Source of the DNA: a virus
Direction: 5' to 3' (one strand)
Length of the DNA: 23,095 nucleotides
IMG/VR virus record: IMGVR_UViG_3300032224_000191
Coordinates: 1-23,095 of that record
A model generated the notes under the pieces. That model was not told the origin of the DNA and ran no database searches. It saw nothing but the letters and a program-made list of their open reading frames with translations. Below are positions 1-7,900 of the stretch, piece by piece; within the stretch, counting starts at the first letter, position 1, and every line of letters starts with the position of its first letter. The position numbers were made by a program, and so were the translations under genes.

Positions 1-55
1 CTTGATATGGGAACTGCTGGTCGGATGAAATCATCCACTTTAAATCGTTGCTCAT
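1..55 (-). CDS. 5' end of a gene, possible metallophosphoesterase (partial)
   Basis: Only the first 18 codons are present; the gene runs off the left edge. The ATG at 55-53 has a Shine-Dalgarno-like AAGGTAG about 5 bases upstream. The peptide begins MSNDLKWMISSDQQFPYQ. A hydrophobic strand followed by SDxQxPY is how many phage calcineurin-like phosphoesterases begin (usually D-x-H or D-x-Q, then P-Y). That makes a metallophosphoesterase a reasonable guess, but 18 residues cannot establish it. The gene sits just after a terminator-like hairpin and about 48 bases downstream of the likely start point of a strong promoter, so it appears to open a new transcription unit rather than to continue the tail operon. 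Confidence 0.5.
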   Translation of the reverse strand, partial: MSNDLKWMISSDQQFPYQ

Positions 56-70
56 TTTCTACCTTAATAT

Positions 71-97
71 GTAAAAAAGTCACGGGTACGTGACTTT
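71..97 (-). terminator. Intrinsic terminator-like hairpin with T-run (end of tail operon or attenuator)
   Basis: On the minus strand a perfect 9-bp stem (AAAGTCACG / CGTGACTTT, bases 76-84 and 89-97) closes a 4-base loop and runs straight into a run of T residues at 78-73. It lies about 47 bases beyond the stop codon of the 144-581 gene and about 20 bases before the next start codon. It could end transcription from the tail-tip genes. It also lies only a few bases beyond the predicted start point of the promoter at 110-137, so it could instead act as an attenuator. Confidence 0.75.
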
Positions 98-98
98 G

Positions 99-119
99 AT
101 GTTACAGTAATTGTAACAT
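99..119. promoter_or_regulatory. Palindrome overlapping a promoter -10, operator-like
   Basis: ATGTTACA at 99-106 and TGTAACAT at 112-119 form an 8-bp perfect inverted repeat around a 5-base centre. The -10 hexamer of the candidate promoter (110-115) lies inside it. That arrangement is typical of a binding site for a dimeric repressor. As RNA it could also form a second hairpin just before the terminator-like one. Which role applies cannot be decided from sequence. Confidence 0.5.
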
Positions 120-137
120 ATTGGTTTAGCTTGTCAA
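110..137 (-). promoter_or_regulatory. sigma70-type promoter for the gene at the left edge
   Basis: The minus strand has a perfect -35 TTGACA (137-132), a 16-base spacer and a -10 TACAAT (115-110) with the extended TGn motif immediately before it (TGTTACAAT). The predicted start point is near base 103. It lies in the gap after the 144-581 gene and shares its -10 context with the promoters at 17699-17727 and 21780-21808. Confidence 0.6.
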
Positions 138-143
138 TAGGGT

Positions 144-581
144 TTATGCGTCTGCTGCAAAACAAATAAATTGGTGAGACTCTGTTGTAAACGGTCCTCT
201 TACTTGAAAAGTCATAGACTTTGTAGTAACTGAAGTAATTACTGTAGTAAAATCAAATGCCGTAGCTGCAGCAGATGTTTTTGTATTTTGCACTTGAATC
301 CAGCATCTTGGCGGAGCATTAAAAGTAATATTAGAGGTTACAAAGTCCCATTTACCATTTCCAACTTTATTTTTAGTTAATGTTAAAGGAACAACTGTGC
401 TGTATATTTTTTGAGATACGGCTGCCGCATCTTGCTTTTTTGTTCCCGTGCTATCAAGAGTCAATGAAAAAGTTGGAGCGGTAGCTTTATTTAATTCATT
501 TAAATCTAATACTAGATTATTTATAATATCGTATGTTACTGGATCTCCAGAATTAATGCTTGTTGATCTAATAGTAGCCAT
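144..581 (-). CDS. Small beta-rich putative virion/tail-tip protein
   Basis: A 145-residue protein of unknown function. The start is supported by AAAGGAG seven bases before the ATG, a site that overlaps the end of the preceding 50-codon gene. The N-terminus, with INSGDPVTYDIINNLVLDLNELN, resembles the short helical starts of small phage tail-fibre and virion proteins. The rest alternates short beta strands rich in T, S, V and F (for example WIQVQNTKTS and MTFQVRGPF), suggesting a beta-sandwich. There is no signal peptide or membrane segment. It is the last gene of the tail-tip run before the terminator, so a fibre accessory or tip protein is plausible. A head-decoration role is an alternative. 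The assignment as structural rests on context. Confidence 0.7.
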   Translation of the reverse strand: MATIRSTSINSGDPVTYDIINNLVLDLNELNKATAPTFSLTLDSTGTKKQDAAAVSQKIYSTVVPLTLTKNKVGNGKWDFVTSNITFNAPPRCWIQVQNTKTSAAATAFDFTTVITSVTTKSMTFQVRGPFTTESHQFICFAADA

Positions 582-584
582 TAT

Positions 585-737
585 TTACTCCTTTGGTTGT
601 TCCGCTGGAACTTCCTGTAATTTATTTGTTAATTCTGTTATTTCCGCCCTAAGAACGGCAATATGTGTCTCATATTGTGAGACTATCTCTCCTATGCGTT
701 GTTGCAACGCTTGAACTACTAATTCTACTTTTTCCAT
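585..737 (-). CDS. 50-residue coiled-coil protein
   Basis: A short gene, 50 codons plus TAA, with a textbook AAGGAG located six bases before the ATG. Its stop is followed by 3 bases and then the ATG of the next gene. The product begins MEKVELVVQALQQRIGEIV and continues as one amphipathic helix with heptad-spaced hydrophobics (V, L, I, V, L, I, L, L), ending in a charged, proline-containing tail. It has no transmembrane segment, so it is not holin-like. It is likely an oligomeric helical protein, perhaps a fibre chaperone or fibre-associated trimer. Function is unknown. The strong ribosome site, tight spacing and clean coiled-coil pattern argue that the gene is real. Confidence 0.78.
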   Translation of the reverse strand: MEKVELVVQALQQRIGEIVSQYETHIAVLRAEITELTNKLQEVPAEQPKE

Positions 738-768
738 TATATCTCCTTAATAGATTTACAGTATACCA

Positions 769-972
769 TTATGGCTTATTATTGTCTAGTTGATGTAAAG
801 CAATATATGATTCTGTTGTCATATCTTGATCTTTAATGCCACGATGTCTAGCAAAACTTTCTTTTAACAGTGTATTACAATCTGGACAATTAACATAAGC
901 CAAATTTGCATCTATTGTTGAAGCAAATAAATCTTTATCATCCATACATACTGAGCACCAAAATTTAAACAT
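769..972 (-). CDS. Mini-protein with two CxxC pairs (zinc-ribbon-like)
   Basis: A 67-residue protein overlapping the end of the fibre gene by 8 bases. Two ATGs are available, at 978 and 972. The Shine-Dalgarno GGAG sits 7 bases before the second and almost touches the first, so 972 is preferred. Two cysteine pairs, CSVC near residue 6 and CPDC near residue 30, are spaced as in a small zinc ribbon; the remainder is polar. There is no helix-turn-helix or catalytic motif. Position between the S74 fibre and a coiled-coil gene suggests a late-expressed accessory protein, but a DNA- or protein-binding regulator is equally possible. Function is unknown. Confidence 0.7.
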   Translation of the reverse strand: MFKFWCSVCMDDKDLFASTIDANLAYVNCPDCNTLLKESFARHRGIKDQDMTTESYIALHQLDNNKP

Positions 973-3643
973 TTGCATTCTCCAATTGTACTAGTCTTGT
1001 TTCAAGTGTATCTATTTTATCTTTCATATCTTTAACCATTGGAATTAAAAGAAATGCAAGTTTATGTTCATTTCTTAACGCCACTGGTTTTCCTGCTAAA
1101 TTTCTTTCAACAAAAAACCCTAGACCAGCATCTTCAAGATCTTCAGCAATTGGTCCCATTGCATGAGTTCCCCATAAAGAATCATCTGTTTCTGGATGAT
1201 TATCAATATATGTATAAAAAGCTGGTTTTACGTTTAAAATTCTTTCATAATATGTTTGTGGTAAATAATTTATATTTTCTTTAAATCTTCTAGATGAACT
1301 GTCGTTGTATAGCGCTCCAGTGTATCTTAAGTTGACTGCTCTTAATGTGTTTCTAATTTCTGCAGCATAATCTCTATTTGTTGAAGTTGTGTCTACTGCT
1401 AATCTAAATACATCTGATTTGGTATTAACATAAAATTGTTTAGTTTCTGATCCTGTATTTGATCCAGCAATAATTGAGTAAGGCCCAGTTGTTCCAGATC
1501 CAGATTCCCAGCCAATTTGAATTGTATTTCCAAATAAAATTCTTGGTTTATCTGCAAGTGTACCATTAAAATCTGCATTGCTAAGATTAAACTTTCCAAT
1601 GTTTCCACTTGTTGCATATACTTCACCTTTTATTGATATAGTACCACCACTGCTGATGGTTAGATTTTGAGACCCTCCACTATATCCACGAATTCCATTC
1701 CCATCTACAGCAAATCCATTTGTTGTATTTCCACCAGTAATATTTAATCTTGCAACATCAATAGTTCCAGTAGTAATACGATCACCATTTATTACAGTAG
1801 TATTATATGCAAGAACTGTATTAATATCTCCTGCCGCCATTTTTAAATCTGCTGCATCTTTTGCTTGTTGAGCTTTTGTTGCAGCTACTGTTGCGTCATC
1901 TCCTGCAGCTACAGCTTTATTATAAGCAGCATCAGCTCTACTTTGTGCAACAGAAGCAGCACCACTTGCTGCTGTTGCAGTACTAGATGCTGCTGTTGCT
2001 GTATTAGAAGCTGCTGTGGCGGTGCTGGAAGCAAGAACAATTGAGTCGTATGTAGATCCACTATTTATTACAAGTTGACCTGTTATTTGTGCTCCAGAGG
2101 CATAAAGTACTCCGTTTGAATCAACTTTAAATTTTGCTGCATTATCTATTGGGCTTTGGCTGCCTGCCCAAATTCTATAATCACCCGTTGAACTTAAATA
2201 AACACTATTTGAAGGTGCTGATCCTACTGATATTTGTCCATTAGCGCTATCTAAAACTACTCCGTTATTAGATAAAGTAGTTGCCCCTAAATTCCATCCT
2301 CCAATTAATCCAGATGTAGAATTTAAATATCCTGCTGTATCAAGAGAAAAAGTTTGTGTACCAGCAGAATTATATGCAAAAACTCCTGAGCTATTTAACC
2401 TAACTCTTTGTCCGCTATTTGGTAGTGTTCCTGCATATAAAGAACCTGCAGATAGCTGAACATCTCCGCTAAATGATCCACCTGTTGCATTTATTTTTCC
2501 CGTGGTATATAGGTCTGAGCCATTCCAATAAATAAATGCAGTTTCACTACCGACTCTAAAATGACCACTATTTAACCAATAGTTATTTCCAACATTTGTA
2601 GTTGATTTATTTAAAATAATTCCATTATTAACTGTTGTGTTTGCTGTATAAGTAGGAACAATAGTAGTGCTATTGTTAACTTTTTGAACAATTTGAGTTC
2701 CTATTTTAAATAAATCTTCTGTTGCTCCGCCAATAGATATGTAAGATTTTAACCTTGACCATGCTCCTCCTGCTGTAGTATCTGTTGCAGAAAATGTACC
2801 TGATGTTTTGTTTGCCCAATCAATTGCATTATATGCACTTTTTGGAGCAACCTCATAATAATAAGTTATATTAGGAGTTAATCCAGTTACTACAAAAGTT
2901 GTTGTATTTATTCCATCTACATTGTTATATTCCCACATGGGGTTTGAAACTGTTGCTGGGTTGTCAGTAGACCATCTTATTGAATAGCCTTTAGTATTTA
3001 CATCTGTTGATGCCACCCAAGTAATTGTGGGCATAGCACTAAAACCAGATTTATCGTTTGGATCTACTACAGCAGATGCGCTTGTGGTAGTCATACCACC
3101 TGGAGGAGTAGATGTATCTGGGTCAGGATTTAATGGTGTAACAGATAAAGGGCCAACATCAGTTTTGTTTAAATCATCCCATTTATCTCTTGTTCGTACA
3201 GTTATCCACCTTGTAGCAATAGAGTTTGTAGGAATTGTTACGTTTGTAGATGTTCCTCTATAAACTTCATTGCCAATGGACGTTGATGTAAGGCTTTCAT
3301 AAATTACAATATCTTCTTGAACACTTAATGGATCAAGATTAAATTTAACTCCATAATTTTTATATCCTGGAGTTAATGTTAAATTTAAAACACCTTTGGT
3401 TAAATTGGGTATAGCAAAATTTTCCATCCATATAGGGGATGAGTCGCTTAATTTTATTTCTTTTGTATCAGGGTTTTCATATTTGTATTTAAACCAAAAT
3501 TTATATTTTTTGTTTTTAATCAAAGGCAAATTAATTTTTACTGTATAAGAATCTTTTGATGTAGATGCAGCTGCAGCTGCTGATGCCGCATTTGTTTTTT
3601 CTAAATCAGCTGGAAAATAATTTCCGCTTAATGGATCGTACAT
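965..3643 (-). CDS. Tail fibre with Fn3 domain, coiled-coil stretch and C-terminal S74 intramolecular chaperone
   Basis: An 892-residue fibre. The ATG follows the upstream stop directly (TAA-ATG), implying coupled translation. Order of parts: an Ala-rich start (residues 19-29); Ig-like beta domains to about 170; a fibronectin type III domain at about 203-288 (ITWVASTD, GYSIRW, VVTGLTPNITYYYEV); a shaft of short Gly/Ser/Asn-rich beta repeats at about 300-535; heptad repeats at about 539-600; more shaft with GDRITTGTIDVARLNITGG; and from about 780 a Peptidase_S74-type endosialidase chaperone domain (SSSRRFKENINY, GPIAEDLEDAGL) ending in a short coiled coil. In that family a Ser/Lys pair releases the C-terminal chaperone after trimer assembly. 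Here Ser783 and Lys788 have the usual 5-residue spacing. Likely role: host-surface receptor binding. Confidence 0.88.
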   Translation of the reverse strand: MYDPLSGNYFPADLEKTNAASAAAAASTSKDSYTVKINLPLIKNKKYKFWFKYKYENPDTKEIKLSDSSPIWMENFAIPNLTKGVLNLTLTPGYKNYGVKFNLDPLSVQEDIVIYESLTSTSIGNEVYRGTSTNVTIPTNSIATRWITVRTRDKWDDLNKTDVGPLSVTPLNPDPDTSTPPGGMTTTSASAVVDPNDKSGFSAMPTITWVASTDVNTKGYSIRWSTDNPATVSNPMWEYNNVDGINTTTFVVTGLTPNITYYYEVAPKSAYNAIDWANKTSGTFSATDTTAGGAWSRLKSYISIGGATEDLFKIGTQIVQKVNNSTTIVPTYTANTTVNNGIILNKSTTNVGNNYWLNSGHFRVGSETAFIYWNGSDLYTTGKINATGGSFSGDVQLSAGSLYAGTLPNSGQRVRLNSSGVFAYNSAGTQTFSLDTAGYLNSTSGLIGGWNLGATTLSNNGVVLDSANGQISVGSAPSNSVYLSSTGDYRIWAGSQSPIDNAAKFKVDSNGVLYASGAQITGQLVINSGSTYDSIVLASSTATAASNTATAASSTATAASGAASVAQSRADAAYNKAVAAGDDATVAATKAQQAKDAADLKMAAGDINTVLAYNTTVINGDRITTGTIDVARLNITGGNTTNGFAVDGNGIRGYSGGSQNLTISSGGTISIKGEVYATSGNIGKFNLSNADFNGTLADKPRILFGNTIQIGWESGSGTTGPYSIIAGSNTGSETKQFYVNTKSDVFRLAVDTTSTNRDYAAEIRNTLRAVNLRYTGALYNDSSSRRFKENINYLPQTYYERILNVKPAFYTYIDNHPETDDSLWGTHAMGPIAEDLEDAGLGFFVERNLAGKPVALRNEHKLAFLLIPMVKDMKDKIDTLETRLVQLENANV
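1844..2029 (-). repeat. Ala-rich heptad-repeat stretch in the fibre gene
   Basis: Residues 539-600 of the fibre are nine consecutive 7-residue units, starting SSTATAA, SNTATAA, SSTATAA, SGAASVA and becoming more diverged (QSRADAA, YNKAVAA, GDDATVA, ATKAQQA). The first three units are also near-repeats at DNA level (gctgctgttgc and variants). The pattern predicts a trimeric coiled coil linking two beta shafts. Unit number could vary between relatives by slippage or recombination. Confidence 0.75.
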
Positions 3644-4600
3644 TTAAAAATTAATTCCTAATCTATATTCTATAACCATTTGCTTTCCTAAAGATTTAGT
3701 TATTGGTGTTGTAAGAACTGATCTACTTATCATTCCGTAATCTGTTCTAAAAGAATCTTCATCATTTATTCTCATACCGTCAAATAAAACTGTTGTTGTG
3801 CCAGACACCTTGGATTTTACTCCACAAGAAATCTTAACAATGGCTGTTTGATCTGGAGTTCCAGATCCATAGCCGCTGCTATATAAATTGTTTAATGTCA
3901 AAGATTTAATTTTATATCCTGTAGATAGATCTCCAGGGTACCTAATTTCATAATAACGATTGCTTGAATCGTACATTCTAACAAATACATAGTCTAAATT
4001 TGTATCGCTTTGATAATAAGCAAGAGTAAGACTATCTAATGCACTATATCCTGATACATCTATATTAAAATTATAAAAATATTCTTTTGATTGAGATGCA
4101 GATGCGCCTATTGAAAGATAAGATGTTCCAATTTGAGGAAAAGGAGTTGTTACAGATGATGCATATGCTCCTGTTGAATCTGACCAACTTTGATTGTCTT
4201 CAAATGTAGAAATAGAATTACTTGCATAATCTGTGCTGCTTAAAGAAACGCTTGGAAAAAGTCCTACTTCATTAATAATTCCTGCAACATCTACTGGCAA
4301 GGTTGTTTTGTATACAACACCATACGTACTAAGACCAGTTGTTGGGCTTGTTTGAATATCAATACTGCTCATAGAAACTGGAGATTTATAAAATTCAAAA
4401 CCAAGTTGAGTATCGTTAACTGTAGCTGCAGTTGAGCCAACGCCAACAGAAATGTCTTTTAAATTTGTGGTAGATTGACCAGCTAAGTATTGAGTAATAT
4501 ATCTTTTGCCAAATTTAGTTAACAAGTTTTTGCTGCGATGTATTTCTTTATTATCTTCATAAAATACATACTCTCCAAACATATTAATGCTATTGCCCAT
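3644..4600 (-). CDS. Minor tail/tip protein with inserted beta-sandwich domain
   Basis: A 318-residue protein whose first 11 bases overlap the preceding gene; GGAG and AGAGGG precede the ATG. The outer parts look like one tail-tip domain split in two: residues 1-118 (KNLLTKFGKRYITQYLAG, AGIINEVGLFP) and 285-318 (YGMISRSVLTTPITKSLGK, ending EYRLGINF). Between them, about residues 120-282, lies a beta-rich segment (STFEDNQSW, SYLSIGAS, YFYNFNIDVSGYSALDSL, FVRMYDSSNRYYEIRY, TTVLFDGMRI) with the pattern of a jelly-roll carbohydrate-binding module. Likely a receptor-binding or accessory tip protein. The family of the outer domain was not identified with certainty; the insert call is an inference from strand pattern. 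Confidence 0.75.
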   Translation of the reverse strand: MGNSINMFGEYVFYEDNKEIHRSKNLLTKFGKRYITQYLAGQSTTNLKDISVGVGSTAATVNDTQLGFEFYKSPVSMSSIDIQTSPTTGLSTYGVVYKTTLPVDVAGIINEVGLFPSVSLSSTDYASNSISTFEDNQSWSDSTGAYASSVTTPFPQIGTSYLSIGASASQSKEYFYNFNIDVSGYSALDSLTLAYYQSDTNLDYVFVRMYDSSNRYYEIRYPGDLSTGYKIKSLTLNNLYSSGYGSGTPDQTAIVKISCGVKSKVSGTTTVLFDGMRINDEDSFRTDYGMISRSVLTTPITKSLGKQMVIEYRLGINF

Positions 4601-4952
4601 AACCCTCTACTCCTATCACTGTATCCCCGCCGCTATTTTTAATATTAAATACAAATTCAACAAATTGATTTTTATTTTTATCCGTAATCATTGTTTTACT
4701 GACTAAAGTTATGTCAGACAAAGATGGAGCTTTTAGGCCCGCAGGAGGCTCTTCTTCTACATCAATTTCATCTGTGTTATCAGGATTATCATCACTTGCA
4801 TCTACGCTTGGATCAAAAATAACATTAAGGCTACCTGGATCAACAATAACGTAGTAGTCTGGCTTTAAAGTTTTGATTAAAGGGTCGCCAGGGAAGAGCA
4901 TTAGCTTTTTTTCTTTTGCTGTTGCCGAGGCTGGTTTTTGGATGTCACCCAT
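4590..4952 (-). CDS. Small acidic tail-tip protein, unknown function
   Basis: A 120-residue protein starting 19 bases after the hub gene's stop. No strong Shine-Dalgarno is visible, only a weak GGTAG. Residues 1-49 contain a short beta-type segment (KPDYYVIVDPGSLNVIF). A very acidic linker follows at about 50-70 (DNPDNTDEIDVEEEPP). A C-terminal strand-rich part (SDITLVSKTMI, FVEFVFNIKNSGG) could be a half Ig-like domain. It lies between hub and tip proteins, so a linker or attachment subunit of the tip is likely. No family recognised. Its last 11 bases overlap the start of the next gene, in keeping with co-translation. Confidence 0.7.
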   Translation of the reverse strand: MGDIQKPASATAKEKKLMLFPGDPLIKTLKPDYYVIVDPGSLNVIFDPSVDASDDNPDNTDEIDVEEEPPAGLKAPSLSDITLVSKTMITDKNKNQFVEFVFNIKNSGGDTVIGVEGYGQ

Positions 4953-4971
4953 ATTTACATTCTACCATTTC

Positions 4972-7900
4972 TTATATATAAATTGATCTGCATTCTAATG
5001 ACGTTGTTGGTGGTGAATCTTTATCGTACGTGCTATTTATAGACAATACAACAAACTTATTTGCAGCATATCCCGTAGGAATAGATGTATCTTCAGAAGA
5101 ATATAGCCCATTGTCTGGATAGGACACTTCAACAACATCTCCAATCTGTATGGTTGGATTTAAAAATGTCTGCATAGATAAAACCTTTTGTTGATGAGAC
5201 CATTGATCCCTCATCCACTCAGATAAAGCTTTTGCTTCAGTTTCTCTTTGAATCCATGTGGAGTCAAAGCCAATCATCTCTTGTTTATCCGCCTCACTAA
5301 GAGTAGGATCTATATATTCAAATGAGTCAGCAGGAACAATTCTATTACCAATAACGGCAAATTGTTTTTCTTGCTCATTAGCTAGAGCGGTAAATGCTCC
5401 TGTATTATTTAAAACATAGGTATCCATTGTAAAAGAATCAAGAGAAGATCCAGCAATAGTTACATCGGTATTGTTTACTAGCTGTGGATATAAAGGAAAA
5501 CCTGGTGTTGTATATCTAGATTGGATTCTTCTAAGCTCTCTAGCAACTGGACCAAATTCTCTAAGCCATGTTGAACTTGTTTGTTGTGATTTTTGATTAA
5601 AAATAAAATCTCCAAAAGTTTTTACAATTGATGAGTTGCCGCCAAGGAATCCTTTGTAAGGGTCAAAAGCTTCGTTTGAAGTAAATTCTTGAATAGTTAA
5701 TGGAGCAGTATAAATATAATCAAATGCAGAAACTCCTTGAAGCGAAAGTAATCCCACTTTTTGAGTTATAGTACTTAATGGTGATTGATCAATAACTAAA
5801 AAGGATTGATTATTAATAGATACTCTAAGGGTTAATACTTTACTTGATCCACCTGAAGGAATTGAATAGTTAGCACGAATATCTACTCTATACATTTTGC
5901 CGCCACTTATTCCAGTAACTATTGAACTATCAGTATCTTTTTGTTCATCTGATAACTTTACTGGTTTTCCATCTACAATTTTATAAACATTAATATCTCT
6001 ATAGCTTTTATCCGAATTAGTATTTTGAGAACTTGCAATAGACAAAAAGTATCCACTTTTATTATCTGCGCTTAATGAAAATGCTATGCCAGAAATAGTT
6101 CTTTGCTCTCCTGTGGCTCTGCTATCTTTAGGGTTTCTAATTAAAGGTAAATACATATTTGTACCAATAATAAAATTATCACTTACTGTGCCATCTGCTT
6201 TAGAGTATTTTGCATCAATTGTTGCAATCCCATATTCTGTATTTTTAATATACTCAGTTAAGGTTGCATCAGTTTTACTTGTTTGAGACTTAGCTGTTAG
6301 TGCAAAAATTGTCATCATAGATCTTGGAATAGAATAAAAAAGATTATACGGATTAGCAATATCTTTTCCATTAGCATCTTTAATAGCCACTTCTTGCAAA
6401 GTAAATGTGCTTTGATCTGTTGTAAAAGTTCCTGATACGGAGTTCCATTTACTGCCCGACCATTGAGCTTTTAAAGACTCTGTATCTGATTTATGAACTA
6501 AGTCTGCATTGTCTTTAACAGCATCAAAAGCATTTCTTTTTTTAATTCTATATTGACCTGTTGGCATGAATGAATTTGGTTTTGCTAAAGCTTGGCTTGC
6601 TTGTATATCTGAATCAGATGTTATCCATTTAGAAACAGTTGGCTGTCCTGTTATGGGAGGTAGTGGCTCATAATTATATTTAATAGCATCATACTCAATT
6701 ATTTCTTTTTCTAGAACTAAGTATCCAGTATAGGAATACAATTGACTAGCCGATCCACTTATTTGAACTGGCGAAAGTTTAAGTACGCCCAGCGGAGCAT
6801 CTACTTCTGGAGTAGCAACTGCTGGCAAATCTTCAAGCAACGCTGCTGCTCCTAAAAGAACAACGGGAGATGTATAAAGTTTATCTCCATCTCCATCATA
6901 ATTAGATGTTGTTTGTGGACTATACATAACTTTAATAGCTTTTACTGTAGGAACGTTCTCAACTGAAATTGATGATATATTTGGAACCTTTCCATCTGTA
7001 GTGCTATTATATCTAAAAGACAAAGCAGGATTTTTTGTTTTATCAAAGATATATCCTCTTGGATAGAATTGTAAAACATCATTGTTATCAAATACTGCAA
7101 TCATTTGTGTATCTTTACATAAATCTTGAACATGTTGCCATACAGTTTTTTGTGGATCAGTATACCAATAAAATGGAGTTACAACTGAATTGTCATTGGC
7201 TGCTATGTTAAATTTGTAATTTGTAAACCCTACAGAATCAAGCAGTCTTCTAATAATTGCAACGGATGACATATCTTTTGTTACAATATCAGGAGGCTTA
7301 ATATACTGAAGTTCTCTTGCTCCATCTAATGCGCTTATTGAAACTTCTCCAAACTCATCCACTTGATATGAATCAAGATAAAAAATTCCTAGGTTGATCT
7401 TTTCAGACTCAACCGTAACAAATGGCTTAATCATAATATTTTTATATAAATTTAATTTTGCTTTATTAAAAGCATTAGATTTATCATAATGCTCATAAGA
7501 CTTATCGTATGAATTTAAACTCATGGATAATGAATTTGCTGTAACATCTCCTACGGGAACTAGCCCAGTTATAGAATCTGATGAGTTTTGAGATATATCA
7601 AATGATTCAAGTACGTCTGTTACATCTTTTACTAGTCTTGCTGATATTTCAATAATTCCTAGATACCCGCCTGCAATATCAATAGAGTTAATTTGTAATT
7701 TTAATCCGCTTAAATTTACACCCTCTGATACGGTTGAAGGTTCTGTGGTTGACCACGAAGATCCATTATAATATAAATTAACTATACCGTTATCTGGACA
7801 GGTGGTTCCAGTATATATAAGTGACTCTGCTCCTAGTAAATTTACAAGTTTTACGGTCCAGGAGGTAGGCTTAGAGTGAGATGTCTCAAACTTAACAACA

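Noticed and set aside
448-714. 88-codon plus-strand frame across the two small tail-tip genes
   Set aside because: It runs opposite to two genes with strong ribosome sites and has no upstream Shine-Dalgarno or promoter.
1575-1600. DNA-level repeats in the fibre shaft as a possible CRISPR or phase-variation array
   Set aside because: The similarity is of short Gly/Asn/Ser-rich protein motifs with irregular spacing, not exact DNA repeats with spacers.
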